64,000 nt of DNA, taken from NCBI RefSeq assembly GCF_005116735.1, contig NZ_SWDB01000009.1, positions 1 to 64,000 on the forward strand. Direction: 5' to 3'. This DNA is from Thalassotalea mangrovi (lineage in GTDB: Bacteria; Pseudomonadota; Gammaproteobacteria; Enterobacterales; Alteromonadaceae). The notes beneath the pieces are model-generated. The model searched no databases. It had not been told where the DNA came from and was given only the letters and a program-made list of their open reading frames with translations. Shown piece after piece: positions 34,339 to 44,888 of this stretch (within the stretch, counting starts at the first letter, position 1; each line of letters opens with the position of its first letter). Both the position numbers and the translations under genes were made by a program.

Positions 34339-35212
34339 GCACAGCAACATTCAAGCTGTGTTCCCTGACCGCCCAGACATTACTCACCAGCACCAAAACA
34401 ATACCAGCGGCCACCGCTATAGATATTGGTTCGGCAAACAGCAAGGCTGCCGCTAAGATTCCGTATGCCGGCTCCAGGCATACGGTAACACTGACCAAAA
34501 ATGCCGGCACACTGCGCATTGCCATTAACAACAATGAGTGGGCAAACGCGGTAAATATCACCCCAAGCAACATCAGCTTAGCAATGTCTGCTCCGGTCCC
34601 GGTAAAGGGTAAATACAGCACTCCGGGGATCAGGAACAGGGTCGCCAGTGCATTTTGCCACATGGTCAAGGATACCGGTTGAATGTCTGCCAACAAAGCC
34701 TGATTCACAAACGTCAGAAGCGCAAAGGTGAATGCCGAAACCAGGCCTATGACAATCCCATCGATCCAGATACCCGGATTTTGCTGCGTGTAATGACCGC
34801 TGACCAGGGCGATTCCGATTATGATCAGCAGCGACTGAGATAACATCAGCAAGGCACTACATCGGTTTCCTCGGACCCAATCAATCAGCAATACCCATAA
34901 CGGATAACTGGCAAACGTTATCAATGCCGTTGAGACACTGACGTTCTGGGCTACATAAAAAAATGCCAACCAATGGATAACGAGTAATAGGGCAGAGACA
35001 AATAAGCGTATTTTGATGACCGGAGAAAAGCGCCATTGCAGTTTTTGACGGTAGCCAAGCAATAGAAATATTGCCAGGGCGGCAAACAAGGTACGGCCAA
35101 ACACCAGGTGCACAGTGCCAACATCAACCCAATAGGCAAACAAGGCGCATAGGGAAAACAGCCAGACCGCAAGTTGCAGTTTCAGATAAGCCAGTTTCCT
35201 GTTTTTATTCAT
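34325..35212 (-). CDS. EamA/DMT-superfamily transporter
   Basis: Ten-helix drug/metabolite transporter with two EamA repeats (about 5-135 and 150-283); the second repeat ends in PAYGILAAALLFAEPISIAVAAGIVLVL, a typical EamA signature. Members export amino acids, nucleobases or other metabolites; the substrate is unknown. ATG at 35212 has AGGTAA upstream. Convergent with gppA, overlapping by 14 bp. Confidence 0.85.
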   Translation of the reverse strand: MNKNRKLAYLKLQLAVWLFSLCALFAYWVDVGTVHLVFGRTLFAALAIFLLLGYRQKLQWRFSPVIKIRLFVSALLLVIHWLAFFYVAQNVSVSTALITFASYPLWVLLIDWVRGNRCSALLMLSQSLLIIIGIALVSGHYTQQNPGIWIDGIVIGLVSAFTFALLTFVNQALLADIQPVSLTMWQNALATLFLIPGVLYLPFTGTGADIAKLMLLGVIFTAFAHSLLLMAMRSVPAFLVSVTVCLEPAYGILAAALLFAEPISIAVAAGIVLVLVSNVWAVREHSLNVAVPKHE

Positions 35213-35349
35213 TTTGTTATTTACCTATTGATAAAATTTATACAGAATGGACGTATATTGCACGATATTATCCGTCATGTCTGTCGCCAGAAAAAAGCCT
35301 GTACTGAGCAGTCAATGTGACAAGCTTTATCATAACAAGAGAAACAAAT

Positions 35350-36558
35350 ATGAAGTCCCACAACCTGTTTTTATCATTTTGTTGCGCGCTTTTAGTCTTT
35401 GGTTGTGCCAACACCGCCCGGGTCAGTACCGATCCCGCGAAAAATAAGTTCAAAGTCAGCAAATCGGTACAGATACCTAACGAGACAGTACTTAGTATCT
35501 ACATCGCCAAATCCGAATTGGAAAGCGAATTCTATTCCAATGGCTTACACAAACCTGGTAAGGCCCTGAGGGAAGGGGTAGCAGCCGCGTTTTCTCCCTA
35601 TTTTTCCGACGTCTCTTTCCTTGACGTCAGCTCGGACAAGCCCATCGGTTTACTACTGGATATCAAGCCTGACTGGCAATTTGAGTATGGGCAGATAATC
35701 GCTTCGTTTGATTATAAGCTGTTTGATACGACCGGCAAGGTGATTAATCAGGGCAAAGTCAGTAACAAAGCGGGGCTAAATTATTCGCAAACCGATGCGG
35801 CGTTTTTTAACTCCACATACAAAGCAATGCAGCAACTGGTTGTGCGCGTGTTAAACAAACACCTGCCTACCGCTGAGAAATATCCGGCAACGTTAGCTAT
35901 GCAGGATGTGAATACCAATTTGTTGATTGATGAAGAAAAACCTCGCAGCAGTGGCACCGCTTTTTTAATTAACAAAACGGGGCACCTGTTAACCGCGGAG
36001 CACGTCATTCGTGACTGCCTGGTAACCAAAATTAAATTTGCCGATCAGGTGTACGATGCAAAAATTGCCAATACCAGTCAATTACTTGACCTGGCGTTAC
36101 TGGCAACCGATATCGAATCTAGTGATTATCTGGCAATCCGTGCTGCCGGTGACCTGGAACTAGGCGAAAAAGTGGTATCAGTAAGCTATCCGTTAAAAGG
36201 ATTACTAGCCAGTTCACCAAACCTAACCTTAGGTAATGTTACCTCGAAAAAGGCTCTGCAGGGTTCCTTAGGTTTATTTCAGTTCAGCGCGCCGATCCAG
36301 CCGGGTTCTAGTGGCGGTGCTATTGTCTCCGAATCTGGCGAAGCCATCGGTGTCGTGACCAGTACCTTAAACGTTGCCGAGCTGATTAAAGAAGGTATCG
36401 TACCGCAAAACATCAATTTTGCGTTAAATGGTCAATACGTTAGTCGTTTTTTAGACCGTAACCAGATTGCCTATGCAACTCAAGCCAGCGAAATCAGCTC
36501 AACCTCCGTTAATGAAGCAACGTTAGCATCAACGGCGCAAGTTGCCTGTTACCAGTAA
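35350..36558 (+). CDS. Trypsin-like serine protease lipoprotein with novel N-terminal domain
   Basis: An envelope protein of 402 residues. Lipobox LLVFGC (Cys19) marks it for lipid anchoring. Residues about 30-190 form a domain I do not recognise, with alternating strands resembling lipoproteins that bind partners. Residues 195-375 are a chymotrypsin/DegP-like protease fold with a complete triad: His218 (TAEHVI), Asp247 (LLDLALL), Ser321 (PGSSGG). It lacks PDZ domains, unlike DegP/DegS. The ATG at 35350 follows AAGAG and begins the lipoprotein signal; the frame is open upstream to 35317. It is 8 bp upstream of a small secreted protein, likely its partner or substrate. Confidence 0.75.
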   Translation: MKSHNLFLSFCCALLVFGCANTARVSTDPAKNKFKVSKSVQIPNETVLSIYIAKSELESEFYSNGLHKPGKALREGVAAAFSPYFSDVSFLDVSSDKPIGLLLDIKPDWQFEYGQIIASFDYKLFDTTGKVINQGKVSNKAGLNYSQTDAAFFNSTYKAMQQLVVRVLNKHLPTAEKYPATLAMQDVNTNLLIDEEKPRSSGTAFLINKTGHLLTAEHVIRDCLVTKIKFADQVYDAKIANTSQLLDLALLATDIESSDYLAIRAAGDLELGEKVVSVSYPLKGLLASSPNLTLGNVTSKKALQGSLGLFQFSAPIQPGSSGGAIVSESGEAIGVVTSTLNVAELIKEGIVPQNINFALNGQYVSRFLDRNQIAYATQASEISSTSVNEATLASTAQVACYQ

Positions 36559-36566
36559 GGAGAACA

Positions 36567-37136
36567 ATGATGAACAAACGAATGATGGTAATGGCCGGCT
36601 TATGGTTATCGTTAACCAACGCCATGGCGAATCCAATGACGGAAGGTGAAGAGGCTATTTTAATTAAGCAGGCTTTTCCGGCGATGAAATTCATCAGCAC
36701 CGTCGACGATAACATTAACTTTGATTTGCTGATCAAAGACCCATTACTGGTTAATCTTGAAAAAGACCTCCACGGCAGTCCGTTTTTACTGGCATCCTTT
36801 GTGGAAAACCATGCCACCCAGGGTGGTCAGGTATCACAATTTACCACGGGTTTGTTGTCGGCAAGCACCTTGGGACTGGTACCGGTTGTCAGTAATAATG
36901 ACTTAACCATTTACTACCGCATACGGTTACAAAAAAATACCATCAGTGAGTTTTCCTACAGCAAGAATTTCACTGACGCGGGCTTTTTATGGGCTGGGCC
37001 TAATCAGGAATTGACCGACGAAGCCAAAGCCTGGGTGGAATCCACGGTTCCGATGTTTTTACAGGATTTACGTAAAGACAAAAAGCTGAAAGCGATGATC
37101 GATGAGTATGAGTATTATTTTGGCGGAGAGTCCTAA
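36567..37136 (+). CDS. Secreted protein of unknown function, partner of the upstream protease
   Basis: 189 residues, signal peptide about 1-21 (MAGLWLSLTNAMA|NP). The mature part has mixed helix and strand and a Gly/Ser/Thr/Leu-rich stretch GLLSASTLGLVPVVSNND that could insert in a membrane. No cysteines, and no family recognised. AAGGAG lies 4 nt before the ATG. It begins 8 bp after the protease gene, so the pair form an operon. The final six codons and stop belong to the start of a 184-bp tandem duplication. Confidence 0.65.
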   Translation: MMNKRMMVMAGLWLSLTNAMANPMTEGEEAILIKQAFPAMKFISTVDDNINFDLLIKDPLLVNLEKDLHGSPFLLASFVENHATQGGQVSQFTTGLLSASTLGLVPVVSNNDLTIYYRIRLQKNTISEFSYSKNFTDAGFLWAGPNQELTDEAKAWVESTVPMFLQDLRKDKKLKAMIDEYEYYFGGES

Positions 37137-37454
37137 GCCTCGGACTCTCCTGACTTTAGATCTCAGGTCTCAGGGTCCAGGCTTCAGAGACTTTATCTGA
37201 CGCATTTAAACTGATGCTTTACTCAAAGGCCGTTCGCCATCCGAGACCTGAAACCTGAATCCTGCATGCCTATTGGCTCAAAGAAGCCAATTGCTTAATT
37301 GTTTTGGCGGAGAATCCTAAGCCTCGGACTCTACTGACTTTAGATCTCAGGTCTCAGGGTTCAGGCTTCAGAGACTTTATCTGACGCATTTAAACTGATG
37401 CTTTACTCAAAGGCCGTTCGCTCTCCGCGACCTGAAACCTGAATCCTGCATGCC

Positions 37455-37474
<20 letters not shown>
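37118..37474 (+). repeat. 184-bp tandem duplication at gene end
   Basis: Two copies, 37118-37301 and 37302-about 37474, period 184. Each starts with the last codons of the upstream gene (TTTTGGCGGAGA...CCTAA) and includes TCTCAGGTCTCAGG, then CGACCTGAAACC, GAATCCTGCATGCC and ends with TATTGGCTCAAAGA. Copies differ at scattered bases. Each copy also carries an inverted version of the hemB 3' end (37271-37290 and 37455-37474). Confidence 0.9.
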
Positions 37475-38492
<1,018 letters not shown>

Positions 38493-39293
38493 CTACATAT
38501 CTCCATTCAATTGAAAAAGACGCCGGGCGTTTTCAGTAGTTTTCGTTATCAATACGTGTTTATCTATCGCCATTGCCGATGCCAGAGTGTCTGCCACATG
38601 AGGTAAGTACCCGGGTTCATTACGGCTACTTTTCGGTCGTGGACGAATATTCTTAGGGGTCAGGTATGGGGCATCGGTTTCAATCAACAAGCGGTCCAGG
38701 GGAATGTAACGAACAATATCATACAATTCCTGACCTCGCTTAGGATCACAGACCCAGCCCGTGATACCCACGTAAAACCCCATGTCCAATACCTGCTTTA
38801 ATTCCTGTAAGTTGCCAGTAAAGCAATGTGATACACCACCGACCAAAGCATGTCGCTGCTCATTGATAATCGCTTGCCAGGTATCGAACGCATCCCGTTG
38901 ATGCAAAAACAACGGCAATTGTAATTCAGCCGCCAAAGCCAGATGTTCGGTGAAAACCCGTTTTTGATTGGCAGGCGTTGAAAAGTTGCGATTAAAATCG
39001 AGACCGCATTCACCAACCGCTTTCACTTTGTCATTGCTGCAAAGTCGCGTGAGCTGCTGCAGGTAATCAGCGCTCACGTTATCCGCATCATGAGGATGAA
39101 CGCCAGCAGTACAATATAAATCAGGATCGTGCTCGCAAAGGCGCAAGGCCGCCTGGCTTTCATCGACACTGGTACCGGTTATTACCATCTCTTTGACCCC
39201 GGCGGCCCTCGCCCGTGCAATTACCAGGTCGCGGTCCTTGTCGAATCTCGAGTTGGTTAAATTTACACCAATATCAACTAACGATGTCGTCAT
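38493..39293 (-). CDS. tatD: TatD-family metal-dependent deoxyribonuclease
   Basis: TIM-barrel hydrolase, 266 residues. The first motif DIGVNLT (in place of DxHxH of YcfH types) is that of E. coli TatD itself; AGVHPHDAD, GECGLDFNRNF, PLFLHQRDA, VSHCFTG and ETDAPYL supply the metal ligands. It acts as a 3'-5' exonuclease in repair and quality control. It lies between the unknown periplasmic gene and hemB, with only a few bases between genes. Confidence 0.94.
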   Translation of the reverse strand: MTTSLVDIGVNLTNSRFDKDRDLVIARARAAGVKEMVITGTSVDESQAALRLCEHDPDLYCTAGVHPHDADNVSADYLQQLTRLCSNDKVKAVGECGLDFNRNFSTPANQKRVFTEHLALAAELQLPLFLHQRDAFDTWQAIINEQRHALVGGVSHCFTGNLQELKQVLDMGFYVGITGWVCDPKRGQELYDIVRYIPLDRLLIETDAPYLTPKNIRPRPKSSRNEPGYLPHVADTLASAMAIDKHVLITKTTENARRLFQLNGDM

Positions 39294-39294
39294 G

Positions 39295-39816
39295 TTAATC
39301 GATACGTTTAACTTTTACCGTTCTGTTTGAGTCCGCTTTTTTCAGCGAAAATGAATTGAACATACCGCGTTTGATGATCACTTCCTGGCCTTTTTTAAAA
39401 CGAGTTGAAGTAGATTCAACCGTTTGCCATTGCTGGCCATTATCCAGGGTAAATGACCAGGCATTATGGGCTCGCTCCTGCACCTTCGCCAGTGTAGAGC
39501 TGATCTCAGACACTTCCTGTTCCGCTTCTGTTTTCTTATGCTCGAGACCAAACTGTTGTTCTACCTGCTGACGAGTAGGCTGTGGGCTTACTGGCACAAC
39601 GGCATCGTTGGCTACGTTGTCTACCTCAGGTTCTGTTGATTTAGCTGGCACGGAAGGCTGTTGGCTTTTTTGCTTAAGGTATGCGTCAAAGCAAGCCAGG
39701 CGTTTGCTATCATCACTAATTTCACTACAGCCCCACAATAAAGGGTCGATATCATTAGTAGCAGTTGCCGCGAAAGGTAACGACGTTAACAGTAGTAGAT
39801 TAATCCAGGTTTTCAT
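39295..39816 (-). CDS. Exported protein of unknown function in the tat cluster
   Basis: 173 residues with signal peptide (about 1-19). The mature N-terminus has WGCSEISDDSKRLACFDAYL, a Cys-x-RLACFD signature shared by several small periplasmic proteins (TagO-like); a Glu/Gln/Pro-rich linker follows, then a beta-rich SH3-like end (WSFTLDNGQQWQTVE...VIIKRGMFNSFSLKK). Its ATG overlaps the tatC stop codon (TAATG), so it is translated with the Tat genes. Function not known. Confidence 0.7.
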   Translation of the reverse strand: MKTWINLLLLTSLPFAATATNDIDPLLWGCSEISDDSKRLACFDAYLKQKSQQPSVPAKSTEPEVDNVANDAVVPVSPQPTRQQVEQQFGLEHKKTEAEQEVSEISSTLAKVQERAHNAWSFTLDNGQQWQTVESTSTRFKKGQEVIIKRGMFNSFSLKKADSNRTVKVKRID

Positions 39817-40565
39817 TATTCACTCACTTCCTCTTCTGTCGCTCGTTTACGATAAAATGACGACAGGATAATACCTAATTCAAACAATAACCACATGGGT
39901 ATCGCCAACAGGGTTTGCGAAATTACATCTGGCGGCGTCAATAACATGCCGATAACAAATACCGAAACTATGACATAAGGACGCTTTTCGCGGAGTTTTG
40001 CTGGTGTGGTAAAACCGGTCCAGCACATCAATATAATTGCGATAGGGATTTCAAATGCCGCTCCAAAGGCAAAAAATATTTTTAGCACGAAGTCCAGGTA
40101 ACTGCTGATATCAGTGGCAATGACGACACCTTCCGGTGTAACCGAGTTAAAAAACGCAAACGCCAGCGGAAACACCACAAAGTAGGCAAAGGCGATACCT
40201 GCATAAAATAAAAAGCTACTGCCAAATAATAGCGGGGCAACCAAGCGCTTTTCATTTTTATAGAGTCCCGGGGCTACAAACTTCCAGAGTTGATAGAGCA
40301 TATAAGGCATGGCGATAAAGATCGATACCACCAGGGTCAGTTTAAAAGGTGCCAGGAAAGGAGATGCGACATGGGTGGCGATCATATTGGTACCCTCAGG
40401 CATCACTTCAACTAAGGGTTTCGCTAGCGCCCGATAAATATCTTTGGCGAAATAGGCAAGGCACAAAAAGATGACCAGAATGGATGCGACCATAGCCAAC
40501 AGGCGATTGCGTAATTCCAGCAGGTGATCAAATAAAGATGAGCCCTGGCTGTGATCATCCGTCAT
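39816..40565 (-). CDS. tatC: Sec-independent translocase TatC
   Basis: Multispan (six-helix) core of the twin-arginine export complex, 249 residues; binds the RR signal peptide. Conserved [13 protein letters not shown] at the N-terminus and [10 protein letters not shown] and [16 protein letters not shown] further on. Overlaps tatB by 11 bp. Confidence 0.97.
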   Translation of the reverse strand: MTDDHSQGSSLFDHLLELRNRLLAMVASILVIFLCLAYFAKDIYRALAKPLVEVMPEGTNMIATHVASPFLAPFKLTLVVSIFIAMPYMLYQLWKFVAPGLYKNEKRLVAPLLFGSSFLFYAGIAFAYFVVFPLAFAFFNSVTPEGVVIATDISSYLDFVLKIFFAFGAAFEIPIAIILMCWTGFTTPAKLREKRPYVIVSVFVIGMLLTPPDVISQTLLAIPMWLLFELGIILSSFYRKRATEEEVSE

Positions 40566-40887
40566 TATTTTTCTTACTCTCGTCGTTTACTGCATCTGCA
40601 TAAGGGCGGGTGGCTTCATCAGCGGCTTTTTTCAGGCTTTCGACAGACTCTTTGACGTCTGCAGTTAAGTTTTCAAAGCCTTGTTTTTCTGCTTCTTTGA
40701 GGTTGTTATGAAGCTCGTGAATTCGCAATTCTTCTTTTAGTTCAGTCTGTACATTATGACTGAATCGCTGAATGTTGCGTACCCACTGGCGTACCGAACG
40801 AATCGCAGTCGGCAAGCGGTCTGGACCCAGGATAACCAGGCCCATTACAGCGATCACCATTAGCTCCCAAAAGCCAATATCAAACAT
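40555..40887 (-). CDS. tatB: Sec-independent translocase TatB
   Basis: 110 residues. Single N-terminal helix ([25 protein letters not shown]), then an amphipathic helix and an acidic/basic tail. Forms the substrate receptor with TatC. The Glu in FWELM and GPDRLP are TatB hallmarks. Confidence 0.95.
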   Translation of the reverse strand: MFDIGFWELMVIAVMGLVILGPDRLPTAIRSVRQWVRNIQRFSHNVQTELKEELRIHELHNNLKEAEKQGFENLTADVKESVESLKKAADEATRPYADAVNDESKKNNDG

Positions 40888-40893
40888 AACGGA

Positions 40894-41127
40894 TTAGGCC
40901 TGGTCTTTCTCTTTAACGTTAGCGTCGGTTTGCTCTGCCTTGGACTTCTCAGCCAACTGCTCTTTCGGCGTGTCTTCTTTATTAGCATCGTCGTCATTGA
41001 TGGCTTTTTTAAAGCCTTTAAACGCCGAGCCCAAATCCCCGCCCAGATTACGCAAACGTTTTGTGCCAAACAACAAAATGACGATGACCAGTACGATCAG
41101 TAATTGCCAAAGACTTATTCCAGCCAT
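40894..41127 (-). CDS. tatA: Sec-independent translocase TatA
   Basis: 77 residues. Short N-terminal helix ([16 protein letters not shown]), hinge [14 protein letters not shown] and amphipathic helix AFKGFKKAI, then a charged tail. TatA polymerises to form the translocation pore. First gene of the tatABC-unknown-tatD-hemB run; the promoter lies in 41128-41200. Confidence 0.96.
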   Translation of the reverse strand: MAGISLWQLLIVLVIVILLFGTKRLRNLGGDLGSAFKGFKKAINDDDANKEDTPKEQLAEKSKAEQTDANVKEKDQA

Positions 41128-41522
41128 AGTTAGATTCCTTTTTACGATATTGTTCTTATTATAAGTCGAGTCATAGTTTAATTATACCCTTAATCAGCGT
41201 TGGGAATTTTCACAACGCTGATTAGCTTTAAGCTGCAAGCGATAAGCGGCAGGTTGCTATCAGCAAGTTACTGGATCATGCTCGCCTTGTCGATAACTTA
41301 TCGCCTGAATCAGGTAAACCCAATTTATGGTCATCCCGGCGACGGCCGGGATCTCGCTTTTTAAAATTGGACGAGATTTCCTGTCGTAGCAGGAAATGAC
41401 GGCCCTACAAATAACTGACACCAACGCCTTGTAGCTTAGAGCTATTTTAATTATCGAATTCGTTTCTGCTATAGTTAAAAAACAATAATTCCAACGTCTT
41501 ATCAACCTTATTACTGTGCATC
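41128..41522. other. Intergenic region: tatA promoter side and branched repeat
   Basis: The tatA-proximal part holds TATAAT-like boxes on the minus strand (about 41140-41190) and a hairpin with arms AATCAGCGTTG/CAACGCTGATT (41192-41223). The middle holds one copy of the branched GTCATCCC repeat (41329-41402). Nothing coding is evident. Confidence 0.55.
41329..41402. repeat. Branched (cloverleaf-like) repeat, copy 1
   Basis: Two internal hairpins (ATCCCGG/CCGGGAT and ATTTCCTG/CAGGAAAT) bracketed by outer inverted ends GGTCAT and ATGACGG. Copies 2 and 3 are at 57203-57279 and 57363-57439. Confidence 0.7.
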
Positions 41523-42545
41523 GTGAACAATAACAATAAGGTGATTTGGTGCTTCGCGCTGGGGATGTTGTTGAATACCGGAGATATCCAGGCTCAGCAA
41601 CAGTCATCCGATCCAGAAATTGAAGTCATCGAGGTCACCGCTATCGACCAACAAAAAGAGAATTCTGCACCCAGTGGTGATGAGCAACACTGGTTGGAGG
41701 GTTTTCATGGTGCCGTCAGTGATACTTTTTTCAATACCGCCCTGTGGTTCGACAGTTTTTTTGCTAATGACGAAGAAGAACAAGCTAACCCGAGATCGCT
41801 GGCGCGAATCCGCCTTGGCTGGGAACCAAGTGCCGCGAACTGGGGGGAATTTACCCAACGATTTCGCATCCGCCTGCGCCTGCCTCACCTTGAGAATAAA
41901 GTTGATTTGATATTTTCCGATGACGAAGCGGATGCCAGTGGCGTCGAAAGCTACAATAACGAGTTGCCAATTACCCGAGACCTGGAAGATGAACGATTTA
42001 CCGCAGCGCTGCGGGTCATTAACCGCGACGAAGAAAGCAGTTATATCGATACCCGTATTGGTATCTCCGGTGGCGACATTTTCACCCGCGCCCGATTAAA
42101 ACTGCAAACCGATTACACCAAAACCCACGCTTTTAAAGCGGAACCCTCAGTCTATTACTTTCTCGACGATGGCTTTGGTTCCCGTCTCTATTTGCAATAT
42201 GCTTACACGCCTAAGTTAGATCGACAATTACAGATAAACTATTCGATCAGTGGTTCCGAATCTTATTCAGGAGCGCGCTGGCGTCATGGCCTGTTTTATT
42301 TTAAACAACACGACCACCGCCGGGCATCGGTCACCAATTTGACCATTGAAGGCGAGCGCTGGGGTGACAACGGCTTTGAGATTACCGAATATCGCTTAGG
42401 ATACCGGTATCGAGTCAATGCAATTCGCAAATGGTTGTTTTTTGAAGTAGAGCCTTTCCTGTTATGGGAAGACGACCGCAACTTTGATACCTCACCAGGT
42501 ATTGCATTACGGGTTGAGGGATATTTCACCAAACAAAGCAAGTAA
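41523..42545 (+). CDS. Putative outer-membrane beta-barrel protein
   Basis: 340 residues, signal peptide (about 1-24, ending GDIQA). The mature chain has an acidic linker, then repeated alternating strands with aromatic ends (FTQRFRIRLRLPHLENKVDLIF, SRLYLQYAYTPKLDRQLQINYSISGS, LGYRYRVNAIRKWLFFEVEPFLLW). I infer a 12-16 strand outer-membrane barrel; no family name is certain. GTG start without a clear ribosome site. It is the only plus-strand gene between tatA and ubiB, in a place where those operons are adjacent in enterics, so it may be an inserted gene. Confidence 0.6.
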   Translation: MNNNNKVIWCFALGMLLNTGDIQAQQQSSDPEIEVIEVTAIDQQKENSAPSGDEQHWLEGFHGAVSDTFFNTALWFDSFFANDEEEQANPRSLARIRLGWEPSAANWGEFTQRFRIRLRLPHLENKVDLIFSDDEADASGVESYNNELPITRDLEDERFTAALRVINRDEESSYIDTRIGISGGDIFTRARLKLQTDYTKTHAFKAEPSVYYFLDDGFGSRLYLQYAYTPKLDRQLQINYSISGSESYSGARWRHGLFYFKQHDHRRASVTNLTIEGERWGDNGFEITEYRLGYRYRVNAIRKWLFFEVEPFLLWEDDRNFDTSPGIALRVEGYFTKQSK

Positions 42546-42627
42546 TCCGTCGGTGAAGAACGGACTGGCGTGCTGGTCAGAGAATGTGGTTATACCAATC
42601 CTGACCAGTGGTGACTGCGCTGTGGGT

Positions 42628-44256
42628 CTAATCTTTCAGGGAGCGCAGCATCAGGATCAGGCCGCTGACACCGCCAATTGCCGCCAACTGATAAAACTCC
42701 TGAGTCGCCACCACACTTGAAGCGATTAACAGGCCTACGGATATCACTGTCAGTTGCAGGCGCTTGCTTTGCAAATGCTGTTGTTGCATCTGTTTTACCA
42801 GGGTTAGCTGATTGACTTTGCTTTGCTGGCTGGTTTTTAAGTAGTCGTATACCAGATCGGGAATTTCCGGTAACTTTTCACCCCAGAACGGCAGGTTTTC
42901 TTTAACCTGATTGAACAAGGCCTTTGGCCCCATCTGCTCTTTCACCCAATCTTCCAGATAAGGTTTCGCGGTTTTCCAGAGATCCAACTCCGGGTAAAGT
43001 TGCCGGCCAAGACCTTCAATATATAGTAAGGTTTTTTGCAACAACACTAGTTGTGGCTGTACTTCCATATCAAAGCGACGGGCGGTGTTGAACAGGTTAA
43101 TTAACACCTGGCCAAAAGAGATTTCCGCCAACGGTTTTTCGAAAATCGGTTCGCAAACGGTACGAATCGCAAATTCAAATTCTTCAACATTGGTATCCAC
43201 TGGCACCCAGCCAGAATCGACGTGTAATTGTGCCACCTGATGATAATCGCGATTAAAAAAGGCAACGAAGTTTTCTGCCAGATAACGCTTATCTTCCTTA
43301 TTCAGAGTGCCGACAATACCACAATCAATGGCAATCCAGGTCGGATCCTCAGGGTTGGTGACATCGACAAAGACATTACCGGGATGCATATCCGCATGGA
43401 AAAAGCTGTCGCGAAATACCTGGGTAAAAAATACCTGTACGCCGCGCTCTGCCAGTAATTGCATGTTTACATGGGCAGCTTTTAACTGTGCCACCTCACC
43501 AACGCCAATACCGTAAATGCGTTCCAGCACCATCACTTCTTTGCTGCAATAATCACTATACACTTCTGGTACATACAGCACCTTGTCATCGGCAAAATTA
43601 CGTTTCAGTTGAATCGAATTGGCCGCTTCACGCAACAGATCAAGCTCATCGATAATGGTCTTGCGATATTCTTCCACGACCTCCACCGGACGCAGGCGTT
43701 TACCTTCGTGGTAATAGCGGCTCACTAATCCGGCAAACATTTGCATCACTTCGATATCGGCAAGAATAATGGCATCAATGCCCGGGCGAATCACTTTGAT
43801 CACCACATTGATCGCTTCATCATCTTCGGCTCGCATCATCTTCGCCGCGTGCACTTGGGCAATGGAGGCGGAGGCCAGCGGCGCCTCATCAAACTCAAGG
43901 AAAGCCTGACTGAACTTGTCGCTGCCAATGGCATCAATAATTCGCTGTTTAGCCAGTTTACCGTCAAATGGCTCCACATTATCCTGCAAACGCGCCAACT
44001 CATCAGCAAAGGCCGGTGTCAGTAGATCACGTCGGGTCGACAGCATCTGTCCGAATTTTATGTATACCGGTCCCAATGACTCAATAGCCAGGCGAAATCG
44101 TTGTTCCAGTGACTTATCTTTATGCTGGTTTTGCAACCAGAAAAAGCTCCACCTGATAAGCTTGCCGTACCAGGGGATTTTATGCTTTGGTAACAGGTCA
44201 TCTAACCCATACTGCAAAAAGGTTTTAATGATTTGATAGAGTCGTTGACTGCGCAC
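42628..44256 (-). CDS. ubiB: UbiB, ubiquinone biosynthesis atypical kinase
   Basis: ABC1/ADCK-like kinase, 542 residues. Signature [13 protein letters not shown] (KxGQ motif, residues about 57-80), [20 protein letters not shown] and [19 protein letters not shown] for ATP and metal binding. Two C-terminal membrane helices (about 498-540). It is thought to move lipid quinone precursors. GTG start with GAAGGA upstream, 1 bp after the ubiJ stop. Confidence 0.95.
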   Translation of the reverse strand: MRSQRLYQIIKTFLQYGLDDLLPKHKIPWYGKLIRWSFFWLQNQHKDKSLEQRFRLAIESLGPVYIKFGQMLSTRRDLLTPAFADELARLQDNVEPFDGKLAKQRIIDAIGSDKFSQAFLEFDEAPLASASIAQVHAAKMMRAEDDEAINVVIKVIRPGIDAIILADIEVMQMFAGLVSRYYHEGKRLRPVEVVEEYRKTIIDELDLLREAANSIQLKRNFADDKVLYVPEVYSDYCSKEVMVLERIYGIGVGEVAQLKAAHVNMQLLAERGVQVFFTQVFRDSFFHADMHPGNVFVDVTNPEDPTWIAIDCGIVGTLNKEDKRYLAENFVAFFNRDYHQVAQLHVDSGWVPVDTNVEEFEFAIRTVCEPIFEKPLAEISFGQVLINLFNTARRFDMEVQPQLVLLQKTLLYIEGLGRQLYPELDLWKTAKPYLEDWVKEQMGPKALFNQVKENLPFWGEKLPEIPDLVYDYLKTSQQSKVNQLTLVKQMQQQHLQSKRLQLTVISVGLLIASSVVATQEFYQLAAIGGVSGLILMLRSLKD

Positions 44257-44257
44257 G

Positions 44258-44887
44258 TTATTCCTTCGCTATCAGGGATTGTTTCAATTGATTAAGACGT
44301 TGCTCAAGCTTATCGGTATCGGCAGCTAAAGTGCTGACCTGGCGATTAAAATCGTCAGTAACTGCCTGGTTCACCAACACGGGTTGTTCATAAAGCAGGT
44401 ATTCGCTGGCATCCTGTTCAACCTGGCGCTTGGCAAAGCGGGCCTTTTGCCTTACTTTTTGCATTATTTTCGTTAAATAATGGGTTGGCACATCACCAAG
44501 GTGCTGCGCCAGTTGTTGTTGCCAGTCAATATCCAACGACTGACCCAATTGCGCAAATCGCTGTGCTTGCTGAATATCGCCCTCGATTTCAATGGCACCG
44601 ACTTTGATCAGCTCAGGCAATAACTCGGGCTTGGTAAGCTTAGGCAAGGTCGAGATATCCGTCGCCAGATAGCAGCTGTGCTCAATGCGCGTAGCCATCA
44701 CCAACACTTGTCCCTGACTAACCATAAAGGCCATGGCAAATGGCAATTCCTGCAATTGTAACGTCAATGCCTGCTGGTCCATCTGCTGCAAGGCAGTTGC
44801 CTGTTTTGGATCCAGTGATAACGTCGAATTAATCACTTTCTCCAACGCCCCGCAGAGCAATTGTGGCATTAGCCCGGGTAGCCACAT
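44258..44887 (-). CDS. ubiJ: UbiJ, ubiquinone biosynthesis accessory factor
   Basis: 209 residues, SCP2-like lipid-binding domain plus C-terminal helical part. ATG 44887 lies 1 bp after the ubiE stop; upstream in-frame codons overlap ubiE and are not used. UbiJ holds the aqueous Ubi metabolon with UbiK in E. coli. Assignment rests on ubiE-ubiJ-ubiB order and the [14 protein letters not shown] start region. Confidence 0.85.
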   Translation of the reverse strand: MWLPGLMPQLLCGALEKVINSTLSLDPKQATALQQMDQQALTLQLQELPFAMAFMVSQGQVLVMATRIEHSCYLATDISTLPKLTKPELLPELIKVGAIEIEGDIQQAQRFAQLGQSLDIDWQQQLAQHLGDVPTHYLTKIMQKVRQKARFAKRQVEQDASEYLLYEQPVLVNQAVTDDFNRQVSTLAADTDKLEQRLNQLKQSLIAKE

Positions 44888-44888
44888 G

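Noticed and set aside
41260..41607. Minus-strand frame between tatA and the barrel gene
   Set aside because: It runs through the branched repeat and the barrel gene start; no family.
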